From positions 930,001 to 994,000 of the forward strand of contig NZ_CP079801.1 of the NCBI RefSeq assembly GCF_021545785.1: 64,000 nt of DNA, read 5' to 3'. A program made the position numbers and the translations under genes. Below, piece after piece: positions 38,499 to 47,114 of this stretch. Positions within the stretch are counted from its first letter, which is position 1. Each line of letters begins with the position of its first letter. Origin of the DNA: Halopseudomonas maritima. Lineage in GTDB: Bacteria; Pseudomonadota; Gammaproteobacteria; Pseudomonadales; Pseudomonadaceae. The notes under the pieces were generated by a model that saw only the letters and a program-made list of their open reading frames with translations, was not told the origin of the DNA and made no database searches.

Positions 38499-39335
38499 TC
38501 AGCGCACACCAAGCACCTTCACCAGCTCCCGTACCAGCGGTTTCATAAAGAAACTGCTTTCAGGCATCAGATCCACCTGCACGCCACAGGCCGTCAATTC
38601 ATCCGCTACCACCGGGCCGACGGCGGCGACTTTGATACGCGCGAGTGCGGCCAACAATGCGGCCTCGCCCTGCTCCCGCCGCTTGGCGACCTGCAGCAGG
38701 CGACGCACCTGAGTGGCGCTGGTAAAGGCGATGGCGTCAACCTCGGCCGCCAACAGTGCATCAATCAGCCGCTGGACCTGTGCATCCTCCACATCATCCG
38801 CATAAATGTAGGGTGCGACCGTGCTGACCTCGGCGCCGGCAGCGTTCAGAAAGTCAACCAGCCGCCGGTTGGGGTCGGTACCGTAGAGTTGCACGCCGAT
38901 ACGCTGACCGCACAGGTTCTCGTCCTTTAGAGTCTCAATGACGCCTTCAGTGGTTGGCGCCACCGCAACCTGATCAGCCTTGAGGCCCACCTTGCGCAGC
39001 GCCGCCCCCGGCTTGGGGCCACGGGTCAACGTGGGAATCTTCTCCAGCGCGGCAATAAAGTCCACCTGCAGGCTGCCACCCTGCCGCTCGGCCAGCGCCA
39101 GCATGCGCCGCAAGCCCTCGCCCGTCAGCAGAATCAAACGGTCAAACGGATGGCTGATCAGCGTCTGCATCCAGGCCAGCACCGGCGCCGGATCAGGCGC
39201 GTCATGAATCGCAACCAGCGGGCAACGCAAGACGTCAGCTCCGCGCTTGATCAGCATGTCGGCAAAGAGATCCAGCTCTCGGCTCTCAGGCAAGGCAATA
39301 CGGCGGCCGACAAGCGGCTGGTCTTCGGTAGTCAT
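38499..39335 (-). CDS. Uroporphyrinogen-III synthase (HemD)-family protein
   Basis: 278 residues from MTTEDQPLVGRRIALPESRE; an upstream start would add 45 residues that read like REP-derived sequence, so I reject it. Two-lobed HemD fold: RLILLTGEGLRRMLALAERQ and AIAFTSATQVRRLLQVAKRR are the usual T/S-containing segments. It is not next to hemC, so it may be a paralogue rather than the housekeeping enzyme. Its real substrate cannot be settled here. Confidence 0.75.
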   Translation of the reverse strand: MTTEDQPLVGRRIALPESRELDLFADMLIKRGADVLRCPLVAIHDAPDPAPVLAWMQTLISHPFDRLILLTGEGLRRMLALAERQGGSLQVDFIAALEKIPTLTRGPKPGAALRKVGLKADQVAVAPTTEGVIETLKDENLCGQRIGVQLYGTDPNRRLVDFLNAAGAEVSTVAPYIYADDVEDAQVQRLIDALLAAEVDAIAFTSATQVRRLLQVAKRREQGEAALLAALARIKVAAVGPVVADELTACGVQVDLMPESSFFMKPLVRELVKVLGVR

Positions 39336-39418
39336 GGCGGCATCTTCACGATAATGGTTTATAAACCGCATTGTGCGCAGAGCCGAGGGGAATGAAAAGA
39401 CACAGCACGCGCACTCTT

Positions 39419-39539
39419 GGAGGGACACGACATGTCGCGTCCGCACAGCTCCAGCTGCATCTGCACCCAACGGCCACAGCGTGCTGTGGCCCTACGGTGA
39501 ATCCTGCACACCTGCGTAGGGACGCGACATGTCGCGTCC
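39419..39539. repeat. REP cluster (BIME-like) downstream of the RAYT gene
   Basis: Three REP units in alternating orientation. REP1: tetranucleotide GGAG at 39419 followed by hairpin GGACACGACATGTCGCGTCC (39423-39442). REP2, minus orientation: GGCCACAGC GT GCTGTGGCC (39472-39491) then CTAC, i.e. GTAG plus hairpin on the other strand. REP3: GTAG at 39516 followed by the perfect palindrome GGACGCGACATGTCGCGTCC (39520-39539). GTAG/GGAG heads are the known hallmark of REPs handled by RAYTs. Confidence 0.88.
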
Positions 39540-39598
39540 GCGTGCGTCCAGAGGCGCACAAACCCGCCCGCCAAGCAAGGACACGCAGGGGGGGGAAG

Positions 39599-40126
39599 TC
39601 ACGCCGGCCGAATATAGAACCTGTCTTCAGTCCATTGCCGGGGGTTGTTTGCCATGTATTCAGCGATACGCTGGTAATCGTCTTCGCTACGGATGAGATG
39701 CTCGTAATAACGGCCTTGCCACAGCGGTTCCGGTCCTATCAAGCTGCGCTTCCTAGCCTCTCGCGTCACCGCCGCTTTAAAAGAGCGCATCAAGGTAGAA
39801 AGAGACCCTGCAACCGGCATACCAAAGCCCTCACAGGTAGCAGCCTGAGCTGGCGTAACAATTTGCAGAACCCCATGAACATGATTGGGCATCACCACCA
39901 TGTCGTGCCAGAGGACATGCGACGTGTGCTCCCCGCTGCGGTCCCACACCGACCGGACCAAACAACCCAACCTGGAGGGGTGCATTTCGTGATTCTCGAT
40001 ATGCCCGAACAGACAGCGTCGCTCCGCTATGCATAGCGTCACAAAGAACGCGGCCGGCTCCCGGTAATCATAATGACGCAAACGCGCCGACTTGCGCCTC
40101 GGCAAGCCTGATTCATCCGTTTTCAT
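39599..40126 (-). CDS. REP-associated tyrosine transposase (RAYT), Y1/HUH family
   Basis: 175 residues from MKTDESGLPRRKSARLRHYD. The HUH motif is in VVMPNHVHGVLQIV near residue 85, and the family tail is WQGRYYEHLIRSEDDYQRIA then EYMANNPRQW; the conserved tyrosines are in this region. RAYTs are single-copy, IS200-like enzymes that nick REP hairpins and are thought to spread REPs. The gene is intact and sits between REP units on both sides, the normal RAYT setting. Confidence 0.92.
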   Translation of the reverse strand: MKTDESGLPRRKSARLRHYDYREPAAFFVTLCIAERRCLFGHIENHEMHPSRLGCLVRSVWDRSGEHTSHVLWHDMVVMPNHVHGVLQIVTPAQAATCEGFGMPVAGSLSTLMRSFKAAVTREARKRSLIGPEPLWQGRYYEHLIRSEDDYQRIAEYMANNPRQWTEDRFYIRPA

Positions 40127-40143
40127 AGGCCTCCGTGCCTTTC

Positions 40144-40166
40144 GACCACGCATGCTGTGGCCCTAC
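40144..40166. repeat. REP unit upstream of the RAYT gene
   Basis: GACCACGCATGCTGTGGCC followed by CTAC: the same second REP subtype as 39472-39495 with an imperfect stem, in the minus orientation. Confidence 0.7.
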
Positions 40167-40221
40167 GCTACATGTGCCAACCCTACGGGGCGGACAAACA
40201 TACAACCACAATGTACCGGCG

Positions 40222-41679
40222 CTACTTCTCCCAGCCCCGGGTGTGCAGAATGTTATCGAGCGTGCGACTGACCGCCGTGCAATTACGCACCATTTCTACC
40301 TTTTCCCACGCCGAGCGCTCGCCTTCGTGAATCAGCCGATGCATGGCTTCGCGGGTCGGCGGAGCCAGCAGGCGCAAGGGGTGATCCCAGCGATTACGCA
40401 GGAAAATGTTGATGTCCGCCGTGTACTCCTGCGCCAGCACCCCGTAGGTCAGGTGCTGCATAAGGCTGATCACCGGGCTTCTGATGCGTACGTTATCGCG
40501 CGTGAAGCGCATGGCTTCTGCAGCTCCCAGTTTCAGGAAGCGCGCCTGAAAATGCGCGAGATTACGCAGCCGGCTACGCGGCGCGTCTGGATCAGGGGTG
40601 ATGGCCAGCGCCGCCGGATTGGTCATGCTGGAGATAAAGTGGTTCACGCCATACAGCCGGGCCAGGCGCTTGGCGGGCAGATCATCGGCGAAAGAGCCGT
40701 CAATCCACTTCATACCGGGGAGATACGGCACGGTTTCGCCAGCAGCGTTGCGGCACATCAGGGTCACCGGCGGATAAATGCCATAGATCGCGCAGGAGGC
40801 CATCACCGCCGAGCGAATCAGCACGTTGGGCGAGGTAATAGCGTTAAGCAGACGCGGTGCCTGCTGCGTCGACAATCCGGTAACCGTGATATTGAGCTTG
40901 CGCCCAGTCAGCTCAAAGGCCTCCTGAAAGGTCAGATCCGGGATAATCTTGGCGAGGTAATCGCGCAAGTTATCTACATCCATTGCCCGCCCACCACCAA
41001 AGAGCGTCAACGCCGGACGAATGGCTGTCGTCTCCTCCACCTCATGATGCAGATTGTCGAGGCTCAAGCGCTCGCGCAGCTCTTCATCGGGGTGCGTGCA
41101 GGCAGTCGCCGCCAGAATGGACCCGGCGCTGCTACCGGAAATAATCTCCGGCAACAGACCCTGATCGAACAGCGCCTTGAGCACCCCGGTGTGGAAGAAG
41201 CCGAGTACCGCGCCGCCGCTGAGCATCAGTGCCGTGCGACCATTGCAGTGGCTGGCCCGCAGAAAAAAGTCCTGCTTCTCTTCCAGCGCAATGATGTCGT
41301 CGTCCACCTCATTCAGATCGGTCAGCGCGCCGCACAGCTCGTCGATGTAACGGGTGATCAGGTTCTTGGTGCCCAGGCGAGCCTTGTTGTACAGGGAGGG
41401 CTTGCCGATACCGCCCAGGTTGCCGTGCACGCCTTCGTTGAGGACGAACAACAGCTGATGCCAATCCTGCCGGAAACGCAGGTCGCGCAATATATCCAGC
41501 CGCTGACGGATAGACCGGTAGTCATAGCTTTCGCAAGCATCGTCCTGCTTCCAGTCATCCAGCCCCTGCTCGTGATCCCAGGCCGCCGCCAGCTCGCTCC
41601 ACTGTCCGTAATCCTCGGCCTTGTCCATGGATTGCAGTAGCGCCTTGCTCTTGCCACGCTGAAAGAAATTCACCGCCAT
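40222..41679 (-). CDS. Patatin-like phospholipase/lipase with DUF3336 domain
   Basis: 485 residues. DUF3336 N-terminus (about 1-150, including LRDLRFRQDWHQLLFVLNEG), then the patatin domain with the phosphate-binding loop LSGGAVLGFFHTGVL, nucleophile elbow ISGSSAGSILAA (Ser184) and the dyad Asp in WIDGSFADDLP. The same architecture occurs in yeast triacylglycerol lipases. GGGGGAG precedes the ATG. It follows the wax-ester synthase gene by 49 bases on the same strand, so the pair may build and mobilise neutral lipid. Confidence 0.9.
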   Translation of the reverse strand: MAVNFFQRGKSKALLQSMDKAEDYGQWSELAAAWDHEQGLDDWKQDDACESYDYRSIRQRLDILRDLRFRQDWHQLLFVLNEGVHGNLGGIGKPSLYNKARLGTKNLITRYIDELCGALTDLNEVDDDIIALEEKQDFFLRASHCNGRTALMLSGGAVLGFFHTGVLKALFDQGLLPEIISGSSAGSILAATACTHPDEELRERLSLDNLHHEVEETTAIRPALTLFGGGRAMDVDNLRDYLAKIIPDLTFQEAFELTGRKLNITVTGLSTQQAPRLLNAITSPNVLIRSAVMASCAIYGIYPPVTLMCRNAAGETVPYLPGMKWIDGSFADDLPAKRLARLYGVNHFISSMTNPAALAITPDPDAPRSRLRNLAHFQARFLKLGAAEAMRFTRDNVRIRSPVISLMQHLTYGVLAQEYTADINIFLRNRWDHPLRLLAPPTREAMHRLIHEGERSAWEKVEMVRNCTAVSRTLDNILHTRGWEK

Positions 41680-41728
41680 ACTCTACTCCCCCGGCACCCC
41701 GGTGCCGCTACAGTACGATTGTTCAGAT

Positions 41729-43327
41729 TCAGGCCACGCCCGCCGGCTTTGAGCTGGCGACTGCCGAGCGCTCTTCGGTGGAGCGGCTGCCGCCCTTGCG
41801 ACGACGCGTGCCTTGCCGCGCCTTCTCTGGCTCGGCGTTGACCGCGTCAGCCGGGACCTGTCGCGCTTCCAGCAAAACCGGCTCGGATACCGGGGTGGCC
41901 TGCCGCTCAAGCTCGGCCAGCAGCGCGCGGTATTCCGCCGTCGATGCCTCCATGCAGGCAATATACTGGTCCATGTCAGGCAGCATTTTTCGATCAGCCA
42001 GCACGCCGAGATTGAGATCATCGTAGATACCCGTCAGGCAATGGCTGATGCCCATGCCATCGCACACCGGGGCAATAGGGAACACATTGACGATCTTGGC
42101 GCCGGCAAAATAGCGTGGCTGCAGGCCGGGAATGCCCGGCACGTTGGTAATCAACGTGTTTACCAGCGGCACGACGCCCGCCAGACGAGCCTTGTTCTGC
42201 ACCCAGGCACCGAGCGCGCGGATGTAGGGCGGAATCATGTCGCCCACCGCATTATTCAGATCACAGAGCACGTCTTTGGCCAACGGCACGCCACGCGCCG
42301 TCCGCCGACGGACAGCGGCCAGGCGGTCTGTCGCGTCGCCAATGTCGGTGCCGATACCGATGAACATGGCGGAGATCAGGTTGCCGCAATCCTTCATTGC
42401 CTCAGTCGGCCGCACCGAAACCGGACACATCGATACCAGCGACTCGTTCGCCGGCAGCTGGTTGTGGTGAGTCAAATAGCGCCGCATACCGCCGCCAATG
42501 ATGGCAATCACCACATCGTTCAACGTCGCCCCCTGGCAAAGCTGGCGCATGCGTTTGAGCTCGGGGATATTCCAGGTCAAGGCGCCGTAGGAGCGATGCG
42601 GCGAAATATGCGCGTTGAACAGGGTGCGCGGCACGCGGCGTTGCTCCGGTTGCGCCTCGTCGCGCAGCCGGCGCACCAGATCCAGACTCTTGCGCCCGGC
42701 AACCCAGCCGGCACGCAGGCTGCGGAAGGTCTGCCCCATCATGCGCGGCGTAGTGCGCGCCCACATTTCCAGCCGGGTCGGCGCACGCTCGGCGACCTCC
42801 ACCCGGTCGCGGCGGCCATACTCGTGCTCAGCCGTTTCTTCCATCATCGCGGTAGTCAGCTCCAGACTGGCTTTGCCGTCGACATAGGCGTGATGAAAGC
42901 GAATCAGCACCGCAAAACTGTTGGGCGGAATGCCCGGCACGTTGTTCACCCCCTCGATGATGTAAATCTCCCAGGGCGCACGCTCCATATCCACACTGCG
43001 CGACATAGTACGGGCGGTAAAGATGCACAGTTGACGCCAGTCTCCCGGCTGCGGCAAACCGACATGTCTGACGTGATATTCCAGGTCAAAGCTCTCGTCA
43101 TCCAGCCAGTAAGGGTCATCCAGCTGGAACGGCGCCTGCTCCAGGCGACGACGAAAATAGGAGGTGGTGTTCAAGCGATCGGATATGTACTGCAGAATTT
43201 CCTTATGTCGCACCAGCCCGCCGGGGGCGCTGCTCTGATCACACAACCACAGACTGCCGATCATCATCGGCTGGTTTGGCGCCTCAAAGTAGAAGAAGTG
43301 GGAGTCCATGGGGGTCAGTTGTTTCAT
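41729..43327 (-). CDS. Wax ester synthase / acyl-CoA:diacylglycerol acyltransferase (WS/DGAT)
   Basis: 532 residues from MKQLTPMDSHFFYFEAPNQP, with GAGGACG upstream; 25 further upstream codons do not look conserved. Active-site motif HHAYVDG at residues 145-151 (HHxxxDG). C-terminal family segment (LITNVPGIPGLQPRYFAGAK) and a Lys/Arg/Ser-rich tail. Esterifies acyl-CoA to fatty alcohols or diacylglycerol, giving wax esters or triacylglycerol. Together with the alkylsulfatase and patatin genes it suggests use and storage of long-chain alcohols or hydrocarbons. Confidence 0.93.
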   Translation of the reverse strand: MKQLTPMDSHFFYFEAPNQPMMIGSLWLCDQSSAPGGLVRHKEILQYISDRLNTTSYFRRRLEQAPFQLDDPYWLDDESFDLEYHVRHVGLPQPGDWRQLCIFTARTMSRSVDMERAPWEIYIIEGVNNVPGIPPNSFAVLIRFHHAYVDGKASLELTTAMMEETAEHEYGRRDRVEVAERAPTRLEMWARTTPRMMGQTFRSLRAGWVAGRKSLDLVRRLRDEAQPEQRRVPRTLFNAHISPHRSYGALTWNIPELKRMRQLCQGATLNDVVIAIIGGGMRRYLTHHNQLPANESLVSMCPVSVRPTEAMKDCGNLISAMFIGIGTDIGDATDRLAAVRRRTARGVPLAKDVLCDLNNAVGDMIPPYIRALGAWVQNKARLAGVVPLVNTLITNVPGIPGLQPRYFAGAKIVNVFPIAPVCDGMGISHCLTGIYDDLNLGVLADRKMLPDMDQYIACMEASTAEYRALLAELERQATPVSEPVLLEARQVPADAVNAEPEKARQGTRRRKGGSRSTEERSAVASSKPAGVA

Positions 43328-43748
43328 GCTCAACGTCCTCAATACCGGTTGGGTGTAGGCGCAGCGGTTCAGGCCACCGAAGCGCACAACGGAATCGAGC
43401 ACCAGACGAAACTGCGCATCCGATGCAGACAGGGAAAGCGACTCTTATTATGCATAAAAAAGATAAAAGCCCTGATTTGATCCAAAACAAGATAATGCAA
43501 TTTTGTGACCATTGAGTCACAGCACCTTAAGCAGATCAACACTCAGTATTTCAGGACTGTTGAAAGGAGCGGCCCAGACACTTCCAAGCAAGAATGAAAT
43601 GGTTCAGACATTCACAGGGGCTCAGCCAAGTGCCGCAGCAATGCACCTGCAAAGTGCACCCGCCCCTCCCCTATGCCTACCCTCACCGCAATACAGATCA
43701 GCCCGCAGCACGTACAATTACTCCAGCCCTTTAGTGTCCGGAGCCCAC
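43328..43748. other. 421-base intergenic region between divergent WS/DGAT and amidotransferase genes
   Basis: It must hold both promoters. An A/T-rich stretch TTATTATGCATAAAAAAG near 43445-43465 is a plausible WS/DGAT promoter region. The plus-strand frame is open upstream of the amidotransferase ATG, but it is not conserved-looking and I do not extend the gene. No hairpin or repeat of note. Confidence 0.4.
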
Positions 43749-44531
43749 ATGTGCGAACTACTTGGCATGAGCGCCAACGTCCCCACCGACATCTGTTTCA
43801 GCTTTGCCGGCCTGATGCGCCGCGGCGGCGGCATCGGGCCGCACCGTGACGGGTGGGGCGTCGCGTTCTACGAAGGCCGAGGCGTACGCTGCTTTCATGA
43901 CCCCAACCCTTGCCACAGCTCGGCAATTGCCAAACTGATCGAGCAGTATCCGATCAAGTCGGAAAACGTCATCTGCCATATCCGCCAGGCCAATGTCGGT
44001 GGCGTCAGCCTGGCGAACACCCACCCGTTCGCCCGCGAACTCTGGGGCCAGTACTGGGCGTTCGCCCACAATGGCCAACTGAGCGGCTTCCACCCAGACA
44101 CCGGACCCTACACAGCGGTCGGCGACACCGACAGCGAAGCGATCTTCTGCCATCTGCTGAACAACCTCGCCCGCCGCTACGACAAGCCCCCAAGCCTCGC
44201 CGAGATCGCCGACACCCTCAGCCAATGCTGCGCCCCGTTGCGGGAGTTGGGGGTATGCAACCTGATGTTGAGCAACGGCGACTGGCTGTTCACCCTGTGT
44301 ACCAGCAAACTCCACTGGATCACCCGCCGCGCCCCCTTCGGCCCCGCCGTGCTCAGCGACATTGACCTGGAAATCGATTTTCAGCAGCACACCACCCGCA
44401 ACGATGTGGTCACAGTGATCGCAACAGAACCGCTGACCAGTAATGAGCAGTGGCAGGCGTATGAGGCTGGGGAGTGGCGGTTGTGGGAGAGGGGTGAAAC
44501 CGTGCTATACGGACATCTGCCAAAAGCGTAA
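43749..44531 (+). CDS. Class II glutamine amidotransferase (YafJ family)
   Basis: 260 residues from MCELLGMSANVPTDICFSFA. Removal of the Met would expose Cys2, the N-terminal nucleophile of this Ntn family. Other features: RRGGGIGPHRDGWGVAFYEG, ICHIRQAN and AFAHNGQL. Such YafJ proteins hydrolyse glutamine or gamma-glutamyl amide bonds; the acceptor is unknown. Choosing the far upstream start would bury the nucleophile. It precedes the glycan genes by about 95 bases. Confidence 0.9.
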   Translation: MCELLGMSANVPTDICFSFAGLMRRGGGIGPHRDGWGVAFYEGRGVRCFHDPNPCHSSAIAKLIEQYPIKSENVICHIRQANVGGVSLANTHPFARELWGQYWAFAHNGQLSGFHPDTGPYTAVGDTDSEAIFCHLLNNLARRYDKPPSLAEIADTLSQCCAPLRELGVCNLMLSNGDWLFTLCTSKLHWITRRAPFGPAVLSDIDLEIDFQQHTTRNDVVTVIATEPLTSNEQWQAYEAGEWRLWERGETVLYGHLPKA

Positions 44532-44626
44532 GCAAGCGCCCAATACTGATACCCGCGCCTTGCTAGTAGTGCTGCCATTTGCAATGATTCTTGCGCCTAT
44601 AACGAGACTCAAGGATCGCCTGCTCA

Positions 44627-45952
44627 ATGCTCCAACCAACAGCCGCCAACGCCCCTTTGGACACCCTCGCGCAGCGTATTCGCGACGGGAGCTGCGTCGT
44701 TGGCATTTACGGTCTGGGCTACGTTGGCCTGCCACTGGCCATCCGTTTTGCCGACGTGGGTATCAAGGTGATCGGCTTTGATGTCGACCCGGTCAAGGTA
44801 GACAAGCTAAACCGCAACCTCAGCTACATCGAACGCATCGAGCCCGACACCATCACGCGTATCCGCGAGGCCGGCTTCGAGGCAACCTGCGACTTTGCGC
44901 GCAGCACCGAGGTAGACGCACAGATCATCTGCGTGCCCACGCCACTCGACAGCCATCACCAGCCTGATCTCAGCTTTGTCGAGAGAACCGTCGACAGCAT
45001 CCTGCCGCACCTGCGGCCTGGTCAGTTGATGAGCCTTGAAAGCACCACCTGGCCCGGCACAACCGAGGAGGTTATGGCGCCGCGCCTGCAGCGCGCCGGC
45101 TTCACACCGGGCGACAACTGTGCACTCGTCTACTCGCCTGAGCGCGAAGACCCGGGCAATGCGCAATACAGCACCGCGCAGATCCCCAAGGTTATCGGTG
45201 GCGCAACAGCACGCTGCCTGCAACTCGGCGAAGCTCTGTACGCCCACGCCATCGAAACAATGGTGCCAGTCAGCAGCCCACGCGTGGCAGAGATGACCAA
45301 GCTGCTCGAGAACATTCACCGCGCCGTCAACATAGGGTTGGTCAACGAGATGAAGATCGTTGCCGACCGCATGGGCATCAATATCCATGAAGTCATTCAG
45401 GCGGCAGCGACCAAACCCTTCGGCTTTGTCCCCTATAGCCCAGGCCCCGGCCTCGGCGGCCACTGTATCCCCATCGACCCCTTCTATCTCACCTGGAAAG
45501 CCAAGGAGTACGGCGTGAATACGCGCTTTATCGAGCTGGCCGGTGAAATCAACCACTACATGCCCCACTGGGTGGTGCAGAAGGTTGCCGACGCACTCAA
45601 CGACCACGGCAAGGCAGTCAAGGGTAGCCGCATTCTGGTACTGGGGCTGGCCTATAAAAAGAACATTGACGACACCCGCGAGTCGCCCGCCGTCGAGATC
45701 ATGTCACTGCTACAGGACAAGGGCGCCCTGGTTGCCTATTCAGATCCGCATGTCCCCAGTTTTCCGCAGAAGCGGGACTATCACTTCGATCTTCAGTCCG
45801 TGGAACTGACAGCCCGGAACATCGCCAGTTACGACTGCCTGGTGCTCGCGACTGATCACGATGGGTTTGATTATGCGGCGCTGGTCGACCCGGCAAAGCT
45901 CATTGTCGATACACGAGGACGAATGCAGGGGAAGAATGTTGTTGATGCGTAA
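44627..45952 (+). CDS. wbpA: UDP-GlcNAc-type nucleotide-sugar 6-dehydrogenase (WbpA-like)
   Basis: 441 residues of the UDP-glucose/GDP-mannose dehydrogenase family. NAD motif GIYGLGYVGLPLAIRFADVG (about 27-46), catalytic Cys280 in GPGLGGHCIPIDPFYLTWKA, and the C-terminal UDP-binding domain (LVLGLAYKKNIDDTRESPAV). The sequence pattern is of the WbpA/WecC branch acting on N-acetyl-hexosamines rather than Ugd, so UDP-GlcNAcA is the expected product. No epimerase or aminotransferase of the Wbp pathway is in the window. It overlaps the next glycosyltransferase gene. Confidence 0.82.
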   Translation: MLQPTAANAPLDTLAQRIRDGSCVVGIYGLGYVGLPLAIRFADVGIKVIGFDVDPVKVDKLNRNLSYIERIEPDTITRIREAGFEATCDFARSTEVDAQIICVPTPLDSHHQPDLSFVERTVDSILPHLRPGQLMSLESTTWPGTTEEVMAPRLQRAGFTPGDNCALVYSPEREDPGNAQYSTAQIPKVIGGATARCLQLGEALYAHAIETMVPVSSPRVAEMTKLLENIHRAVNIGLVNEMKIVADRMGINIHEVIQAAATKPFGFVPYSPGPGLGGHCIPIDPFYLTWKAKEYGVNTRFIELAGEINHYMPHWVVQKVADALNDHGKAVKGSRILVLGLAYKKNIDDTRESPAVEIMSLLQDKGALVAYSDPHVPSFPQKRDYHFDLQSVELTARNIASYDCLVLATDHDGFDYAALVDPAKLIVDTRGRMQGKNVVDA

Positions 45953-47114
45953 AACATCTCGTCAACGAGTCTTAATCATAACCCGTAACCTGCCTCCCTT
46001 GGTGGGGGGCATGGAACGATTAAACTGGCACATGGCGGACGAGCTGTCTAAATATGCCGAAGTACACATAATTGGCCCCCAAGGCGCCGCCGGCCAAAAA
46101 CCCCCTAACGTGAAGCTAACGCAGATACCCTTAAAGCCCTTGCCGCTTTTCTTGACAATGGCTTTTATTCAGGGGCTATGGCAAACCATCACTTGGAAGC
46201 CGGATACGATTTTGGCAGGCAGTGGCCTGACGGCACCAGCGGCGTGGCTGCTCGGCGCGCTGGGGAGTGCAAAGTCAGCAGCTTACCTGCATGGCTTTGA
46301 TGTCGCGGTTGCGAACAGTATCTACCGTAGAGTGTGGCGCCCAACATTTAAAAAGCTAGACCGCGTCATAGTCAACAGCACGCCAACTCGTCACCTTACC
46401 TTATCGGCAGCTGTCCCAGATGAAAAGATCAGCACTGTTTTTCCTGGAACAACACTACCACAAGCAGAACAACCTCAAGATCAAATACTTTCGTTCAAGC
46501 GGAAACATGGTCTTGAAGGAAAAAAGATTATGTTGTCGGTGGGGCGACTGACAACTCGGAAAGGTCTGCGAGAATTTGTTTCGCTGAGCCTTCCAGCAAT
46601 TATCGCGGCAGAACCTGATGCAGTTTTAGTTATCGTCGGGGAGGCGCCTAAACACTCCTTAGGCGCTGGCATACAAAGCCAAGAGAGTATTTTGGTCGCA
46701 GCGAAGGCTGCAGGTGTTGAGAGCCACCTTAAATTTTTAGGGGTGATAACAGATAAAACCGAGCTAGCCACGGCGTACGAAGCAGCAACCGTGCATGTGT
46801 TTCCCGTACGTCAAATCCACGGCGACCCGGAAGGATTCGGCATGGTAGCTATTGAAGCGGCAGCTCACGGGACACCCACAGTTGCCTTTGCTACAGGAGG
46901 CATTGTTGATGCTGTACTAGACGCCCAATCGGGATACCTTATCACCGAGCAGAGCTATCCAGCATTAGCTGCCGAAATAAAACGTGTGCTTGAAGGGCAG
47001 CGTGACTGGCAATCTTCATGCCAAAGGTTTGCAAAAGAATTCGAATGGCTTTTTTTTGGCGCGAAGATTGCCGAAGTACTAGAGTTACTGCCAAAGTCTA
47101 CCCGAAGAGACTAA
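45936..47114 (+). CDS. Glycosyltransferase family 4
   Basis: 392 residues from ATG 45936 (GGGG upstream; 45945 also possible), overlapping the dehydrogenase by 17 bases. GT-B fold: N-terminal RVLIITRNLPPLVGGMERLN, linker, and C-terminal GT4 half with VGRLTTRKGLREFVSLSLPA and EGFGMVAIEAAAHGTPTVAF (E-x7-E motif). The amphipathic segment suggests a membrane-surface enzyme. Donor and acceptor unknown; UDP-GlcNAcA from the upstream gene is a possible donor. It ends 30 bases into the 3' end of the opposite gene. More A/T-rich than the genes before it. Confidence 0.9.
   Translation: MLLMRKTSRQRVLIITRNLPPLVGGMERLNWHMADELSKYAEVHIIGPQGAAGQKPPNVKLTQIPLKPLPLFLTMAFIQGLWQTITWKPDTILAGSGLTAPAAWLLGALGSAKSAAYLHGFDVAVANSIYRRVWRPTFKKLDRVIVNSTPTRHLTLSAAVPDEKISTVFPGTTLPQAEQPQDQILSFKRKHGLEGKKIMLSVGRLTTRKGLREFVSLSLPAIIAAEPDAVLVIVGEAPKHSLGAGIQSQESILVAAKAAGVESHLKFLGVITDKTELATAYEAATVHVFPVRQIHGDPEGFGMVAIEAAAHGTPTVAFATGGIVDAVLDAQSGYLITEQSYPALAAEIKRVLEGQRDWQSSCQRFAKEFEWLFFGAKIAEVLELLPKSTRRD

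Noticed and set aside
41813..43480. 555-codon open frame opposite the wax-ester synthase gene
   Set aside because: Antisense shadow rich in His, Arg and Gln; the minus-strand gene has clear motifs and a ribosome-binding site.
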